Source of the DNA: Leptospira perolatii
Lineage (GTDB): Bacteria; Spirochaetota; Leptospiria; Leptospirales; Leptospiraceae
Length of the DNA: 64,000 nt
Reading direction: 5' to 3'
NCBI RefSeq assembly: GCF_002811875.1
Contig: NZ_NPDZ01000001.1
Coordinates: 1 to 64,000, forward strand
Position 1 is the stretch's first letter, and every line of letters begins with the position of its first letter. Positions 25,913 through 36,003 of this stretch are shown piece after piece. The notes under the pieces were generated by a model. The model saw nothing but the letters and a program-made list of their open reading frames with translations. It did not search any database and had not been told where the DNA came from. Made by a program: the position numbers and the translations under genes.

Positions 25913-27139
25913 TTACTTCTCGGATTTCTGTTTCTTCTTGGTGACTATATTGAAATTTTTATAATCCACAAAATCGACTAAATTCTTATCTAATCGAAAT
26001 ACTCCCTTCGGCGAATGCACAATCAAAGTATCTCCCACTTGAGTTACGATTGCTCCGCTAATCAAAGTGTTATCCGATTTATGAATGATCTCTAACACAT
26101 TATAAAATTCTCGTATATCTTCTTCTGAATCGAGCTTTTGGCTTTTTGCGTCTTCTTCAATTCTAGTCAAAGACTGATCGATTCTATCGTTGTAATCTGC
26201 TTCCAATTTTTTGGTTAGTTCAGTCGCTTCGCCTTGTGCAGCAGATGCTTCTTCGGATTTCAGAGCCTTTTGGTCCAATTCCAGAGCTTGATCTATATGC
26301 TTTTGCTCCAGTTGTACGATTGTTTCTAATTCTGCTTTCTCCTGAGGAGCCGGCTTAAAACTCGCTTTCGCGAATGAATTTCCAAGCGCTTCCTCACTCA
26401 AGTGAACTTCGTCTTCCTTTAGATTCTTCGATTCAAGTCTGGTCAAAATCAGTTGAACTAATTCGTCAAACTCCGGTTTTACTTCAGCAGATTCGTTTTC
26501 TGAAATTACGACTTCGTAATTTTCCAATAGCTTCGTGAATTTTTGGTACAAGGGCTTTTGAGCGATCGATTCTGAGGAAATTTCCTTATCAGAAGGAAAT
26601 TTCAAAGTCATAGCGACCAAGCCTTCGTACACCTTTATTTTAGGTAACTCTCCTTCGACTACATCAAAGGAAAAAGAAGTTCCTCTGACCGCAGCGATCG
26701 CAGTAGGTCCCGAAACTTTAAACGATTCCTTTGAGTCTAGTTTATTGGCTTTGACTAAAACACTTCCTATCTTGAGAGCCAAAGAAGTTTCCGAATTTTG
26801 CTGATGAGCAATTTTGTTAAGCGATAACTTTGTAAATGATTTGATTCTAAGTATATGACCTTCTACCGATTGAAGGTCCATGGTGCCGCTCTGAGTAGAG
26901 ATCTCGTCGTTTTCCTTGAGCACCGTTCCTGTTTGTATCTGTAATTTTTTTCCGGAACGAAGAATTTGCACAGGCCCCGCGTGAAAGATCACGACCATAC
27001 CTACGGATTGATTTGAGTCGTATTTCGAGAATAAAATTGAGAAGAACGAACAGGAAGAAATGCAAAACGCGACTAAAGTAAAAACTGCAAACGCAGCGTA
27101 CTTCCTTTTCACAAACTGTAATTGTATCATCCGTTTCAT
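25913..27139 (-). CDS. FecR-domain lipoprotein with coiled-coil C-terminus
   Basis: A 408-residue lipoprotein (lipobox ISSC, cysteine 30). Residues about 50-175 form a FecR domain: [31 protein letters not shown] and [11 protein letters not shown], then [17 protein letters not shown], its best-conserved block. From about 215 the sequence is charged and helical with heptad character ([30 protein letters not shown]). No sigma factor or TonB receptor is next to it, so this is not a classic iron-signalling FecR; a structural envelope role is plausible. Confidence 0.85.
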   Translation of the reverse strand: MKRMIQLQFVKRKYAAFAVFTLVAFCISSCSFFSILFSKYDSNQSVGMVVIFHAGPVQILRSGKKLQIQTGTVLKENDEISTQSGTMDLQSVEGHILRIKSFTKLSLNKIAHQQNSETSLALKIGSVLVKANKLDSKESFKVSGPTAIAAVRGTSFSFDVVEGELPKIKVYEGLVAMTLKFPSDKEISSESIAQKPLYQKFTKLLENYEVVISENESAEVKPEFDELVQLILTRLESKNLKEDEVHLSEEALGNSFAKASFKPAPQEKAELETIVQLEQKHIDQALELDQKALKSEEASAAQGEATELTKKLEADYNDRIDQSLTRIEEDAKSQKLDSEEDIREFYNVLEIIHKSDNTLISGAIVTQVGDTLIVHSPKGVFRLDKNLVDFVDYKNFNIVTKKKQKSEK

Positions 27140-27239
27140 AAGTTGTGCCGCCTAACTTTCATAGAATCATGTATTTAAATTTGAGGGAATGTTATATGAA
27201 AAAGAACAAGCTGATACGATTATTTTTACACTTAGCAAT

Positions 27240-27262
27240 AAAAAAGCCCGGAAAATCCGGGC
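27240..27262 (-). terminator. Intrinsic terminator of the SulP-barrel operon
   Basis: GCCCGG (27246-27251) and CCGGGC (27257-27262) form a perfect 6-bp stem with five-base loop. On the minus strand six Ts follow (27240-27245). It lies 35 bp after the stop of the barrel gene. Confidence 0.9.
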
Positions 27263-27297
27263 TTAAATAACACTAACGTTTATTGAACCGGTAATCG

Positions 27298-29100
27298 CTA
27301 AAACGAAGCCGCGACCATTAAATAATAGAATTTGGCTGTTCCATCAAAGGTATAACGATTGTCCGGATTTGGGTCTGAAGCGTTATTACGGATATTTCTA
27401 ATCGCGTCTTGCGCCTTCATGAGAGAAAAGCCTGCCCAAATGGAAACGTTATCGTGCCATGTGTAGATCCAAGTGAAATCATACTCCAATAGCAATCGTC
27501 TTCCCAAAGTAGTCTTTCGGTTCCAAGGATTGTTCGAAGGATCTTCAGTACTTAACCCCTTTTGTTGTCCTCCCCCAGCGGAATACCAAGCGTCTTGTGC
27601 TGCGGCTTTGTAGTGATCCCAAGCAACAAACATAAACTCTCCCATTTTTTCCGTTTTGTAGTTTATGTGAAAGGAATAAGATCGGGCGTTCGACCATCCT
27701 ACCATTTCCGCTTGCCCGTTGATATTATTCCAAGGGTTAAAGGTAGAATGTCTCGGCATAAATAAATTATTCCAGCCTGAGGCGCTCGCGTCCGTTCTAT
27801 TTCTATCACCAGAGGCGTAAGAATACTGAACGCCTAAACGCAGTGAATCCAACACTTTATATCCGGTTGAGAAGTAGTGAAACTGTCCGGAGTAATATTG
27901 GTTTTTTGTTCCGACATCTTTTCCGCCGGATTTCACACCTTGGAAATACCAATCATCGGTGGTCCGTAATCCAGTGCTTCCGTACTGCCATGCAGACTCG
28001 AAAGTCCAATCCCATCTGTCTTCTTTCGCGATGGTTTGTCCATTAACAGTACGATTTGTTATACGAAATCCCGCGATATTAATGTTGTCTTGCTGACGGA
28101 GTCTATCTTGGGTAGTGACAGCCCCCGGAGCCGGAAGCCATTTTTTGGAATAGGAGATAGCATAGAGATCAATCCAAATTGGTTTTGTCTTAATGCTGTT
28201 GTAGGTTCCGTAGAAATAAGAATCGTTAATCGACCCATTCTTGGTTCCGTTCGCAGTCAACAACCCGTTTGGACCGTTGGTTTGTTCCGTGATTTGGGTG
28301 GCGAAGGCGTGCAACGAAAGTAAATCGCTCTCATAAATGAATCTGACACCATCAAAGGAAAGAGCATTGTGCAACCAGTTGGCCACTCCGATCATCCTTT
28401 GGTCTCCATAAGTGAACGCCATCCTTCCGATTTGTACGTTCACAGGAACAGGCAGATTCTTCAAAAGTACCCAGCCTTCACGGAGGAAGGTATTATTCTG
28501 AGCAACACCTTTGTCGCCAGGATTTCCAAATTGTGTACCAGCTTCTGCAAACGCATAACGCCTGTTATCCCCTACGGAAGCAGACTGAGTTCCTCCCCAT
28601 ACCCGCATATCCTGAATCGTAACTTTGATCGTGTAATACGGTGATGGATCGAGTAAAAACCAAACTTGAGAAGTCTGACCAGTAAACTGATAAGAATCGT
28701 CAGTCTTCTTATTAAAGTCTCCGTTATCCTTTGCTTCAAATCTTGGTCGGACGAGCAGACCAACTCTGAGATAGTCTGTCACCCAAGCTTTCTGATTTTT
28801 AGAAACTGCCTTCGTCTGTTCTGCGGGAAGCAGTATGTTCTTTAAATAGTCTGTAGGGATTCCGTCTTTCTTCCAGGGACTTTGGTAAGGTTGCTCCTCA
28901 GGCGTCGCTGCCGGCGCGGTGGCAGCCGCCGTTCCCTTTTCAGAAGGCGCAACTTTTTCAGGGCTCGTATTCTTTTCTTGCGCAACCGAAATCTGAAAAA
29001 GATTCGGAATCAGTAGAAGCAAAGCACCCGTGCAAACTATCTGAATCGATTTTACGGAAAGAGCATTTAGCTCTTTCCGCAACAATTGAATTGTCTTCAT
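27298..29100 (-). CDS. Outer-membrane beta barrel, alginate-export-like
   Basis: A 600-residue protein with signal peptide (hydrophobic about 18-40, ending ISVAQ), an alanine/proline-rich linker to about 75, then a large barrel of alternating strands. DYLRVGLLVRPRFEAKDN followed by SQVWFLLDPSPYYTIKVTIQDMRVWGG resembles the alginate-export porin family, and the C-terminus (KFYYLMVAASF) ends in phenylalanine as barrels do. It follows the SulP gene by 13 bp and ends in a terminator, so it is probably the outer-membrane pore for the same anion. Confidence 0.8.
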   Translation of the reverse strand: MKTIQLLRKELNALSVKSIQIVCTGALLLLIPNLFQISVAQEKNTSPEKVAPSEKGTAAATAPAATPEEQPYQSPWKKDGIPTDYLKNILLPAEQTKAVSKNQKAWVTDYLRVGLLVRPRFEAKDNGDFNKKTDDSYQFTGQTSQVWFLLDPSPYYTIKVTIQDMRVWGGTQSASVGDNRRYAFAEAGTQFGNPGDKGVAQNNTFLREGWVLLKNLPVPVNVQIGRMAFTYGDQRMIGVANWLHNALSFDGVRFIYESDLLSLHAFATQITEQTNGPNGLLTANGTKNGSINDSYFYGTYNSIKTKPIWIDLYAISYSKKWLPAPGAVTTQDRLRQQDNINIAGFRITNRTVNGQTIAKEDRWDWTFESAWQYGSTGLRTTDDWYFQGVKSGGKDVGTKNQYYSGQFHYFSTGYKVLDSLRLGVQYSYASGDRNRTDASASGWNNLFMPRHSTFNPWNNINGQAEMVGWSNARSYSFHINYKTEKMGEFMFVAWDHYKAAAQDAWYSAGGGQQKGLSTEDPSNNPWNRKTTLGRRLLLEYDFTWIYTWHDNVSIWAGFSLMKAQDAIRNIRNNASDPNPDNRYTFDGTAKFYYLMVAASF

Positions 29101-29113
29101 GGTTGATACCGAA

Positions 29114-30760
29114 TTAAGAAACTTTTTTACGACCGGCTGCCGGATGGTGCCAAAGCGGTTTGGATGCTTCCATACCTACGATCTTTGCTTTTCCGCCGTC
29201 CTCTTGGTATCTTTCGCAAAAGGAGAGTAAATTCTCCATCACTGTATGATCCAAGAAAAGGAGCCCAGAGATATCGATCTCTACTTCCTTTTTCTTCTCC
29301 AAGTTGTATAGGGCGGTTCTCAAGCTCAGAAAGTTAAAGAATACGGCCAATCCTTCTACGCTAACCTTGGTTTTATCACCTTTGGTTTCGAGCGAATATC
29401 GAGCAGTAAAGAAGTCGTTGATTGTTATATTTTTCGGTAACAGAACATTCACAAAATGGAATGCAATTTTTGCGAGTACACCGACTCCGATACCTACTAA
29501 AAGATCCACAGATACGGTAAAGATAATCGTAATAAAGAAGATCAATACTTGATCGATTCCTACTTTCCAAGTTTTTTTCAACTCAGGGATAGAGAGTCTA
29601 TACCCAGTTACAATCAGAATGGCGGCCAGCGCAGCCAAAGGAATCATTCTGACTACCCCGGGGATAAGCAGAATAAAGCTGAAAAGGAAGAATCCGTGGA
29701 AGAAATTCGACCAACGAGTTTTGGCTCCGTTATTGATATTCGCAGAAGAACGAACGACCTCTGCAATAATTGGCAATCCCCCGATCATACCGAGAATGGA
29801 ATTACCAACACCTTTAGCGAACAATTCAAGGTTCAAGTTGGATTGCCTACGATAAGGATCCAGCTTGTCAATAGCGGTAACCGTCAATTGGGACTCAAGA
29901 CTCGCGACTAGAGTAATTGCAAAGACTTGTTTCCAAAAATCAAAAGTTCCAATGATTCCAAAGTCCGGCGCAGTCAATCCTTCGATGAATCCGGAAGGAA
30001 TATTTACAAGGCTCTTAGGACCTACCGAGTATTGTTTTCCGAAAAATTCATACTGGTGTTCTTGCGCAAAGCCGAAAAACCAAGCGAATATCATCGCGAT
30101 AGTAACAACTAAAAGGGGAGCTGGAATTTTCTTGGTAACCGCCCAAGGTAATGCAGGAAGGCCAAACACAATAATAATGCTCAAGATCCCAATTAGGGCG
30201 ACCTCAGGATTCAAGTTCAATATGTTAGATGGCATTTCTGAAATTAAACCGGGAATCGACTTTGAAACAACAGCTGCGCCTAAAGCCACACTGAATTGTT
30301 TAATAAAGATAATCACTCCGATTGCAGCCAACATTCCGTGAATTACTGCAGAGGGAAACAGGTTTGCTAAGGTTCCGGCTCTCAAAAAAGACAGACCGAT
30401 TTGGAATAAACCTGCGATTACGGTGGCAGCGAGAGTATATTTAAATCCCGCGGCCATATCACCTTTACCTAATGCTTCTATCGATCCAAGAACGATGACG
30501 ATTAGGCCAGCAGCAGGTCCGTTAATTGTTACGTAGGACCCACTTATTAGAGAAACAATCATCCCCCCCACGATGCCGGATAGAATTCCGGCCATCGGTG
30601 GAGCACCTGAAGCAATTGCAATTCCGATACATAGTGGAAGTGCAATCAGGAATATTACAAATCCTGAAATAATATCTGACTTCCAGTTTTCCCTTAGCCC
30701 TTGGATCCAATCCTTAGGGCGAACAATATTCTTTGTTTGATGTTGAGTACTCGAGCTCAT
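29114..30760 (-). CDS. SulP-family anion transporter with STAS domain
   Basis: A 548-residue inner-membrane transporter. The first about 420 residues contain the SulP core, with GFVIFLIALPLCIGIAIASGAPPMAGILSGIVGGMIVSLISGSYVTINGPAAGLIV as its signature; the tail (about 435-540) is a STAS domain (VEIDISGLLFLDHTVMENLLSF). SulP members move sulfate, bicarbonate or dicarboxylates; nothing here decides between them. RBS AGGAG is 6 bp before the ATG. The 5' leader has a CCCTTTTTC/GAAAAGGG hairpin (30806-30826) of unknown use. Confidence 0.9.
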   Translation of the reverse strand: MSSSTQHQTKNIVRPKDWIQGLRENWKSDIISGFVIFLIALPLCIGIAIASGAPPMAGILSGIVGGMIVSLISGSYVTINGPAAGLIVIVLGSIEALGKGDMAAGFKYTLAATVIAGLFQIGLSFLRAGTLANLFPSAVIHGMLAAIGVIIFIKQFSVALGAAVVSKSIPGLISEMPSNILNLNPEVALIGILSIIIVFGLPALPWAVTKKIPAPLLVVTIAMIFAWFFGFAQEHQYEFFGKQYSVGPKSLVNIPSGFIEGLTAPDFGIIGTFDFWKQVFAITLVASLESQLTVTAIDKLDPYRRQSNLNLELFAKGVGNSILGMIGGLPIIAEVVRSSANINNGAKTRWSNFFHGFFLFSFILLIPGVVRMIPLAALAAILIVTGYRLSIPELKKTWKVGIDQVLIFFITIIFTVSVDLLVGIGVGVLAKIAFHFVNVLLPKNITINDFFTARYSLETKGDKTKVSVEGLAVFFNFLSLRTALYNLEKKKEVEIDISGLLFLDHTVMENLLSFCERYQEDGGKAKIVGMEASKPLWHHPAAGRKKVS

Positions 30761-30847
30761 TTTTTCTCCTAATTTTCCCGCAAACCAGCTGCGGAAGCTT
30801 GAACTCCCTTTTTCACTTGAAAAGGGTTTAGATTAAAATTCTCTAAA

Positions 30848-31156
30848 TTAGGAGAAGGAAGGCGGTGGTAGATTGATGTATTTTGCGGATATTAGTACTA
30901 GATTTGTAAAATCGGGTAATCCCAATCGATTCGATAGGTGGACCTTACCGAATTGTAAATCAAGTAGCTCCTTGGGATTGATCCAGTACGCGATCTGATC
31001 AATAATTTGAAATAATGCCCATTCAGGAAAAGAGGATTCAGCCTCGTTCCAAGCGTTTTCAGTTTCTGTCTCAGAAGGAAATCCGCTGATATAGTTTGCG
31101 GAGGAATGACTAGTTGAAACGAAAAGTAGAGCAATTGAAATGATTGCAGCAATCAT
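30848..31156 (-). CDS. Small secreted protein, unknown
   Basis: A 102-residue protein: hydrophobic N-terminus (MIAAIISIALLFVSTSHSS) suggests a signal peptide, followed by ENAWNEAESSFPEWALFQIIDQIAYWINPKELLDLQFG. The INPKELLDLQFG ending echoes FNPAELLDFLFG in the lipoprotein at 21264-22103, so the two may share a short C-terminal motif. ATG 31156 is chosen over the frame from 31258, which would put charged residues before the signal. It lies upstream of the SulP gene on the same strand (87 bp). Confidence 0.45.
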   Translation of the reverse strand: MIAAIISIALLFVSTSHSSANYISGFPSETETENAWNEAESSFPEWALFQIIDQIAYWINPKELLDLQFGKVHLSNRLGLPDFTNLVLISAKYINLPPPSFS

Positions 31157-31646
31157 TGTCAAAAACACCCTCGATTTTCTCAGACAAAATAGAATATTCA
31201 CAGGTAGGGAAACCGCTCTCGCAATGATAACGGTCCTTAGAGCAATCAGCTCAGTCAAGGCGGAAATGAAATATAATATTGATTGTGAAGCGATTTACGA
31301 AAAAAGAAGAACCGAAAGATTAAAAACCGGGTTTTTATGAATCCTCTCGGTCGCCCATCTGACCCAATCTTCCGAAACGAAGGTTTCACAGTTTGCAAAA
31401 AACAAAAATAAGTGCGCCTATTTTAGCAGAACAAAATGACCAAATCGACCTTGAATTGGATAATTTAAAGAGACATAGAGGCTAGAAAACTGGTCCGATT
31501 AATAGGTTGGACTTGTGTAGCAATTGTTATTTATTCGTCCTGAAATCTCAAAGTGCGGATTTCTAAAACCGATGAAATACATAGGAAGCAAATTCGGATT
31601 TTCTAAAATAGAATCCTGAAAAGATATTTAGGGAAGGATGAAGTCT
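31157..31646. other. 490-bp intergenic stretch, nothing convincing
   Basis: Divergent spacer between the secreted-protein gene and the kinase-like gene. Only short imperfect inverted repeats are seen (for example AAAAACC-G-GGTTTTT near 31328). A plus-strand frame through 31140-31340 has no ribosome site and is antisense to the signal peptide; not called. Confidence 0.5.
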
Positions 31647-32543
31647 ATGACCCTAATGAATGCCGGAATAGAGGAATCCATCCGAGAAGGGTTGGAAAGG
31701 CTCGGCATTCTCTCGCCTACGAAAAAAGCTTTCATTCAGTTTCACTCCTCTAGTTTATTCGATCTATATTCTGTCCGACTTCAGGACAATTCAAAATTAG
31801 CGGTCAAATTGATTCCCCAAAAAGAGGCGGCCTCCGCAGAGGAAGAAGGTCTTTTGCAACTCAATCGGTTAGGCGTAAGAGTCCCTGAATGTTTTGGAAC
31901 GGTAGATCTAGGAAAATTTGCAATACTCGCAATGGAGTTTATAGAAACGGGTTCTTCCGCAGGCTTCCGGCAAGATTTGATCGCAAGTTTAAAGTTAATG
32001 TACCGCGTCGAGTTTGGCTCCTGGGGCTGGAAGAGAGATAACTTTATAGGATCACTGCCCCAAAAGAATAGCTGGCATAGTTTATTTACGGATTTCTTTT
32101 GGAACGACCGCCTAAAACGCCAGATCGAGCTGGCTTTCTCTAGAAAATTAATCACAGAAAAAGATTCGGAAATGATCCGACAGATTTTCGTTAAGTTTTC
32201 AGAAGATTGGAATCTGAATCGGGTACAACCTAGATTGGTTCATGGAGATCTATGGTCGGGAAACGTTCTCCAGGGAAAAAACGGCTTTGCGTATTTGATA
32301 GATCCCGCGGTGGCATATTCACATCCCGAGCAGGATTTGGCGATGTTGCAACTTTTTGGAAGTCCGATCAATCTGGAGGAAATGCAAGAAATACTTTCAG
32401 TAGTTGGAATCGAAGACCCGGATCATTTGAAAGATCGAATCCAGTTTTGGCAGCTCTATCCAGTTTTAGTTCATATCAATTTGTTCGGAGCATCCTACCT
32501 TTCAAGTCTTCGTCATATTTTAAGATACTATAAATCCGTATAA
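31647..32543 (+). CDS. Fructosamine-kinase-family protein
   Basis: A 298-residue kinase-like protein. The catalytic block LVHGDLWSGNVLQGKNGFAYLIDPAVAYSHPEQDLAML carries the aspartates of the fructosamine/ketosamine-3-kinase family, and AVKLIPQKEAASAEEEGLLQL provides the ATP lysine and glutamate. Family members phosphorylate glycated lysines and so reverse protein glycation; bacterial substrates are less certain. ATG 31647 has AAGG about nine bases before it, better than ATG 31638. Confidence 0.85.
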   Translation: MTLMNAGIEESIREGLERLGILSPTKKAFIQFHSSSLFDLYSVRLQDNSKLAVKLIPQKEAASAEEEGLLQLNRLGVRVPECFGTVDLGKFAILAMEFIETGSSAGFRQDLIASLKLMYRVEFGSWGWKRDNFIGSLPQKNSWHSLFTDFFWNDRLKRQIELAFSRKLITEKDSEMIRQIFVKFSEDWNLNRVQPRLVHGDLWSGNVLQGKNGFAYLIDPAVAYSHPEQDLAMLQLFGSPINLEEMQEILSVVGIEDPDHLKDRIQFWQLYPVLVHINLFGASYLSSLRHILRYYKSV

Positions 32544-32614
32544 TTGTTTTCTTGATAGATTCACCCTATCCTCTTCACTAGTAGATATCATATCGTTTCT
32601 CGGAGAAGATCCGT

Positions 32615-33310
32615 TTGTCTAAAGCAAGCAAACCAGAGGATGCAATAGAATCTCCTCAAAAATCGAAATCCTCCATCTTGGAACCAAGAAAAACTCCCTT
32701 ACAAAAGAGGGCGATTGATCGTGTGCAGAGAATCCTAGATGTGGTCGCTTCGTTGTTAGACGAAGTAGGCGCCGATGCAATTACTACGAATCTAATCGCG
32801 CAAAAGGCAGAAATACCCATTGGCTCTTTGTACCAATATTATCCAAACAAGCACGCCATCTTAAATGCGGTGGGTAGGAGACATCTACAAAGAGTGAATG
32901 ATATGTTCTCCGGATTCCTGAATGTGGAGAAGTTCGTATCCGATTGGGAGCAGCTAGTTGACAACGTGATCGACGCTTTCGCCGAGCTTTACTTGAATGA
33001 GCCGGGATTTGTTCCTCTCTGGTCGAATATCAAAATGGATCCCGAATTGGTAGAAATCGATCGGGAGAACAATCGTTATATCGCTGGTAATGTGGCTGAG
33101 CTTTTTGCGAGCACGATCCCCGGCTTAAAGGAACGAGCAGAAGCAGAAATCATTTCTAGAATCATGGTAGAGGTGACTGACGCAGTCTTAATCCGTTGGA
33201 TGCGAGAGAAAACCGATAAAGTGCTCGCAGACAGAATTCTTTTAGAATTGAAAGTGATGCTAAAGGCATACCTAAGACAGTATATAGACACGGGAATCAC
33301 TTCTGAATGA
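32615..33310 (+). CDS. TetR/AcrR-family regulator
   Basis: A 231-residue repressor beginning at TTG (GGAGAAG upstream). The helix-turn-helix reads [34 protein letters not shown] at about 55-90, following [16 protein letters not shown]. An unusual charged, lysine-rich N-terminal tail of about 30 residues precedes it. It overlaps the rhomboid gene by 4 bp (ATGA) and heads a five-gene run to 37058. Operator not identified; ligand unknown. Confidence 0.85.
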   Translation: MSKASKPEDAIESPQKSKSSILEPRKTPLQKRAIDRVQRILDVVASLLDEVGADAITTNLIAQKAEIPIGSLYQYYPNKHAILNAVGRRHLQRVNDMFSGFLNVEKFVSDWEQLVDNVIDAFAELYLNEPGFVPLWSNIKMDPELVEIDRENNRYIAGNVAELFASTIPGLKERAEAEIISRIMVEVTDAVLIRWMREKTDKVLADRILLELKVMLKAYLRQYIDTGITSE

Positions 33311-33972
33311 AATCTTTTCTTACAGAGTTTCCTTTAACTCTAAGCTTTGTAATTATCATCATTGCTTCCCAGTTCTTTCTTACGATGGGAAGCATTTCTC
33401 CGGAAGTCGTAGAAGCTTTTTTTGTTAGTCGTCCGGGCGAATTTTATCCATGGAATTGGATTGGGATGGCCTTCCTTCATGCGGACTTGACTCACCTTTT
33501 CTGGAATATGATTTTCCTTTTTTTCTTGGGTCGTATCGTAGAGTACAGAGTTGGAAAAGGAAAATGGCTTTTGTTCTTTTTCATGGGAGCCCTTATCTCC
33601 GGATTCTTAGATTCGTTAGTCAGAGGAGTGATACTCAGCGATAAAGAGCCAACGATCGGTGCTTCAGGCGCGATTTCTGGGTTGGCAGCGGTCGCAGCAT
33701 TATTGTCACCATTTACGATACGAATTAAGAAAAAGAATTATCCTTTCCCTGTTTTCGGTCTAGCTTGGGTCATGGTGTATTCAGATATTGTAAACTTGTT
33801 TGCAAAAGATAGAGTCGCTCATTGGGCGCATATCGGCGGTTTCATGAGCGTCATTTTTGCGGCGTATTTTTTGAACAATAAAGAGCGCAAACAATTGCAC
33901 ACAGGATTTATCCTGAACCTGGTCTTCGTTGTATTATTACTAATACTTGGATTTTTTGTCGGGGCCAGATAA
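33307..33972 (+). CDS. Rhomboid-family intramembrane serine protease
   Basis: A 221-residue protein with six or so membrane helices. Catalytic serine S120 is in GASGAISG and catalytic histidine H175 in [27 protein letters not shown] supplies the conserved HxxxN loop. Rhomboids cut membrane proteins within or near the bilayer. Substrate unknown. Translational coupling to the upstream TetR and abutment with the downstream dehydrogenase (start right after the stop) tie it into one operon. Confidence 0.92.
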   Translation: MKSFLTEFPLTLSFVIIIIASQFFLTMGSISPEVVEAFFVSRPGEFYPWNWIGMAFLHADLTHLFWNMIFLFFLGRIVEYRVGKGKWLLFFFMGALISGFLDSLVRGVILSDKEPTIGASGAISGLAAVAALLSPFTIRIKKKNYPFPVFGLAWVMVYSDIVNLFAKDRVAHWAHIGGFMSVIFAAYFLNNKERKQLHTGFILNLVFVVLLLILGFFVGAR

Positions 33973-35499
33973 TTGATTCAGTTCCAAGCCTACGATTACT
34001 TCGCTGATGATAGTTTTCAATTAAGCGAATACTCTTTAGAAGGATCCGAAAGCACAGGATGGAAAGTCTACAGAAACGGCCAGTTGTACCTCGAACTTGG
34101 AGCCGGATACAGATTGCTTAGAACGGAACTTTGCGGAATCTGTTCAACAGATCTGGACCGAAGATTCTTGCCTTTTCCTTTACCCCAAATCCTAGGTCAT
34201 GAAGTACTTGCAAAGGACCCGAATACCAACAAAAAGTATGTATTAGAAATAAATGATACACCAACGACTAGGAGCGGAATTCCAGACAAATACAGTCGAT
34301 TCGGGATTCCTACGCATAGCCCGGATCGGATGGTCCTCGGAATTGACAGGTTACCTGGAGGATTTGGACCTTACCTTTTGGCGCCAATTGGAACTTTAAT
34401 AGAGGTAGAATCGCTTACAGATAAAGAAGCAGTTTTGATGGAACCGTTTGCAGCTTCATATCACGGAGTCGAGGTCGCAATCGACATCGAAAGAAAGCCT
34501 CTCAAAAGAATCGCAGTATTAGGCCCGAGAAGATTGGGATCCTTGGTAATAGCTGCTTTGCATCTCATTCGAAAACAAAGAAATCTGAATTTTCGAATCG
34601 CCGGAATTGTCAAAAACCGAGAATTAACGGAGCACCTGTTTGCGATGGGGGCAGACGAAGTTTATTCATTTCCGGATTTAGGAAAAACCGAAAGCGATAA
34701 ATCCATGTTAGGTGAATTCTCGTCAGCAAAAGCTCCTGAAATTTCCGAGAAAATCACTTGGGGCGAGCTCAGCGAATTCGCTGAAATAGTCTTTGATACC
34801 ACAGGTGCAAGTAGCGGTTTAGAGAATTGCATTCAACTTTCTTCTTCACAAATTCATAGAAAGACTACGAACGGAAAAGAATCTCTGGGAATTCAAAATT
34901 TGACGGAACTCGTAGTGGATGAATTTTCGATCGCAAAGCTTTCGCCCGATTTCCAGAAGAAAAGTTGGGGGGTTAACCAAAGCTCAAATCAATGGCTGTT
35001 CCTCCCGAAACAAGTAAAGCTAACCGAACCTTCAAAAAATTGGATCCAGTCAGCGCGAGAGAATGGACTGCGCGTTTATGAGGGAAGTGTTCCGGAAGCG
35101 AAAGATTTTTTGGATTCTAATGAATTTACCGGTCCAGTTCGAGGGTTCGATTTTTCCATCGTAGATCAAATCTCACTTTTGGATCAGATAATTCGCCCGG
35201 ACCAAAAGGATCATCCTTCCTTGTTGCGACCTAGAGGAATCATTTTTGTAACCGATCTAGCTCCTTCTGATTTTGGGCATCCCTTCTTGCAATGGATCTC
35301 CAAAGATAGGGTCCTAAGTTCTAGTCGCTGCGGAGATTTTCAAAAAACAATGGCTGCCCTAAAATCCAGTCCGGGTTTTTTAAAATCGATTTCCGAGCGA
35401 TTGATCAGCGCAGAGTTTAAAATGAAGGATCTCCCTCAGGCTTATTTAGAAGCGCGAAAACCGGAGCAGATAAAAGTGATTGTCAGGTCCGAGATATAA
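33973..35499 (+). CDS. Zinc-type medium-chain dehydrogenase, enlarged
   Basis: A 508-residue protein starting at TTG immediately after the rhomboid stop. ELCGICSTDLDRRFLPFPLPQILGHEVLAKD matches the GroES-like zinc domain of alcohol/glucose dehydrogenases, with the first zinc cysteine and the HE pair. A nucleotide-binding segment follows (KRIAVLGPRRLGSLVIAALHL, about 180); the usual GxGxxG is degenerate. The C-terminal 150 residues exceed the usual 350-residue family. The structural-zinc cysteine cluster is not evident, so catalysis should not be assumed. Confidence 0.75.
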   Translation: MIQFQAYDYFADDSFQLSEYSLEGSESTGWKVYRNGQLYLELGAGYRLLRTELCGICSTDLDRRFLPFPLPQILGHEVLAKDPNTNKKYVLEINDTPTTRSGIPDKYSRFGIPTHSPDRMVLGIDRLPGGFGPYLLAPIGTLIEVESLTDKEAVLMEPFAASYHGVEVAIDIERKPLKRIAVLGPRRLGSLVIAALHLIRKQRNLNFRIAGIVKNRELTEHLFAMGADEVYSFPDLGKTESDKSMLGEFSSAKAPEISEKITWGELSEFAEIVFDTTGASSGLENCIQLSSSQIHRKTTNGKESLGIQNLTELVVDEFSIAKLSPDFQKKSWGVNQSSNQWLFLPKQVKLTEPSKNWIQSARENGLRVYEGSVPEAKDFLDSNEFTGPVRGFDFSIVDQISLLDQIIRPDQKDHPSLLRPRGIIFVTDLAPSDFGHPFLQWISKDRVLSSSRCGDFQKTMAALKSSPGFLKSISERLISAEFKMKDLPQAYLEARKPEQIKVIVRSEI

Positions 35500-35535
35500 T
35501 GACGGACTAGTTTAGATTTTTGGAGCATTCTCCCC

Positions 35536-36003
35536 TTGAACAATCACGGCTTTTTTCAAATTACCCAAAAAGTCTTTTTACGGAAAGGATCTGAGTTTTT
35601 GATCTTAAGAGATCGCAAATCTGGATATGGTGATTTGCCAGGCGGACGTATGAACGAAGACGAGTTCTTCGGTGATTGGATTGAAAGTTTAAATAGAGAA
35701 CTGTTGGAAGAACTCGGAAACCGCTGCAAAATCAATGTTCATCCACAAAGTTTATTCGTGCACAAGCACAGAGTGAGCGAAGGGGACCATCCCTGCATCA
35801 TCATCGCTTACCATGCAGAGTTTATCGAGGGGGAAATCGAACTTTCAGAAGAACACGATTTTATCTCTTGGGTTGACGTTCAAACGTATGATCCGCACGG
35901 ATTATTCTTCGATTATATGTTGGACGCGGTCCGTTTGTATCAAACCGAATATGCGCCCTTGATTAAAAACGGAATTCTAAAACAAGGACTGCATATTTTA
36001 TGA
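35536..36003 (+). CDS. Nudix hydrolase
   Basis: A 155-residue protein that would hydrolyse a nucleoside diphosphate linked to another moiety. The Nudix box reads [26 protein letters not shown] at about 36-61, with the RELLEELG metal site intact. Start is TTG with GGAG about ten bases upstream. Its stop overlaps the next gene (ATGA). Substrate unknown. Confidence 0.85.
   Translation: MNNHGFFQITQKVFLRKGSEFLILRDRKSGYGDLPGGRMNEDEFFGDWIESLNRELLEELGNRCKINVHPQSLFVHKHRVSEGDHPCIIIAYHAEFIEGEIELSEEHDFISWVDVQTYDPHGLFFDYMLDAVRLYQTEYAPLIKNGILKQGLHIL

Noticed and set aside
29865..30341. Plus-strand 158-codon frame opposite the SulP gene
   Set aside because: Antisense shadow of membrane helices; no ribosome site.
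30806..30826. CCCTTTTTC/GAAAAGGG hairpin as a terminator
   Set aside because: No T-run follows on the minus strand and it is close to the SulP start; left as a leader structure of unknown role.
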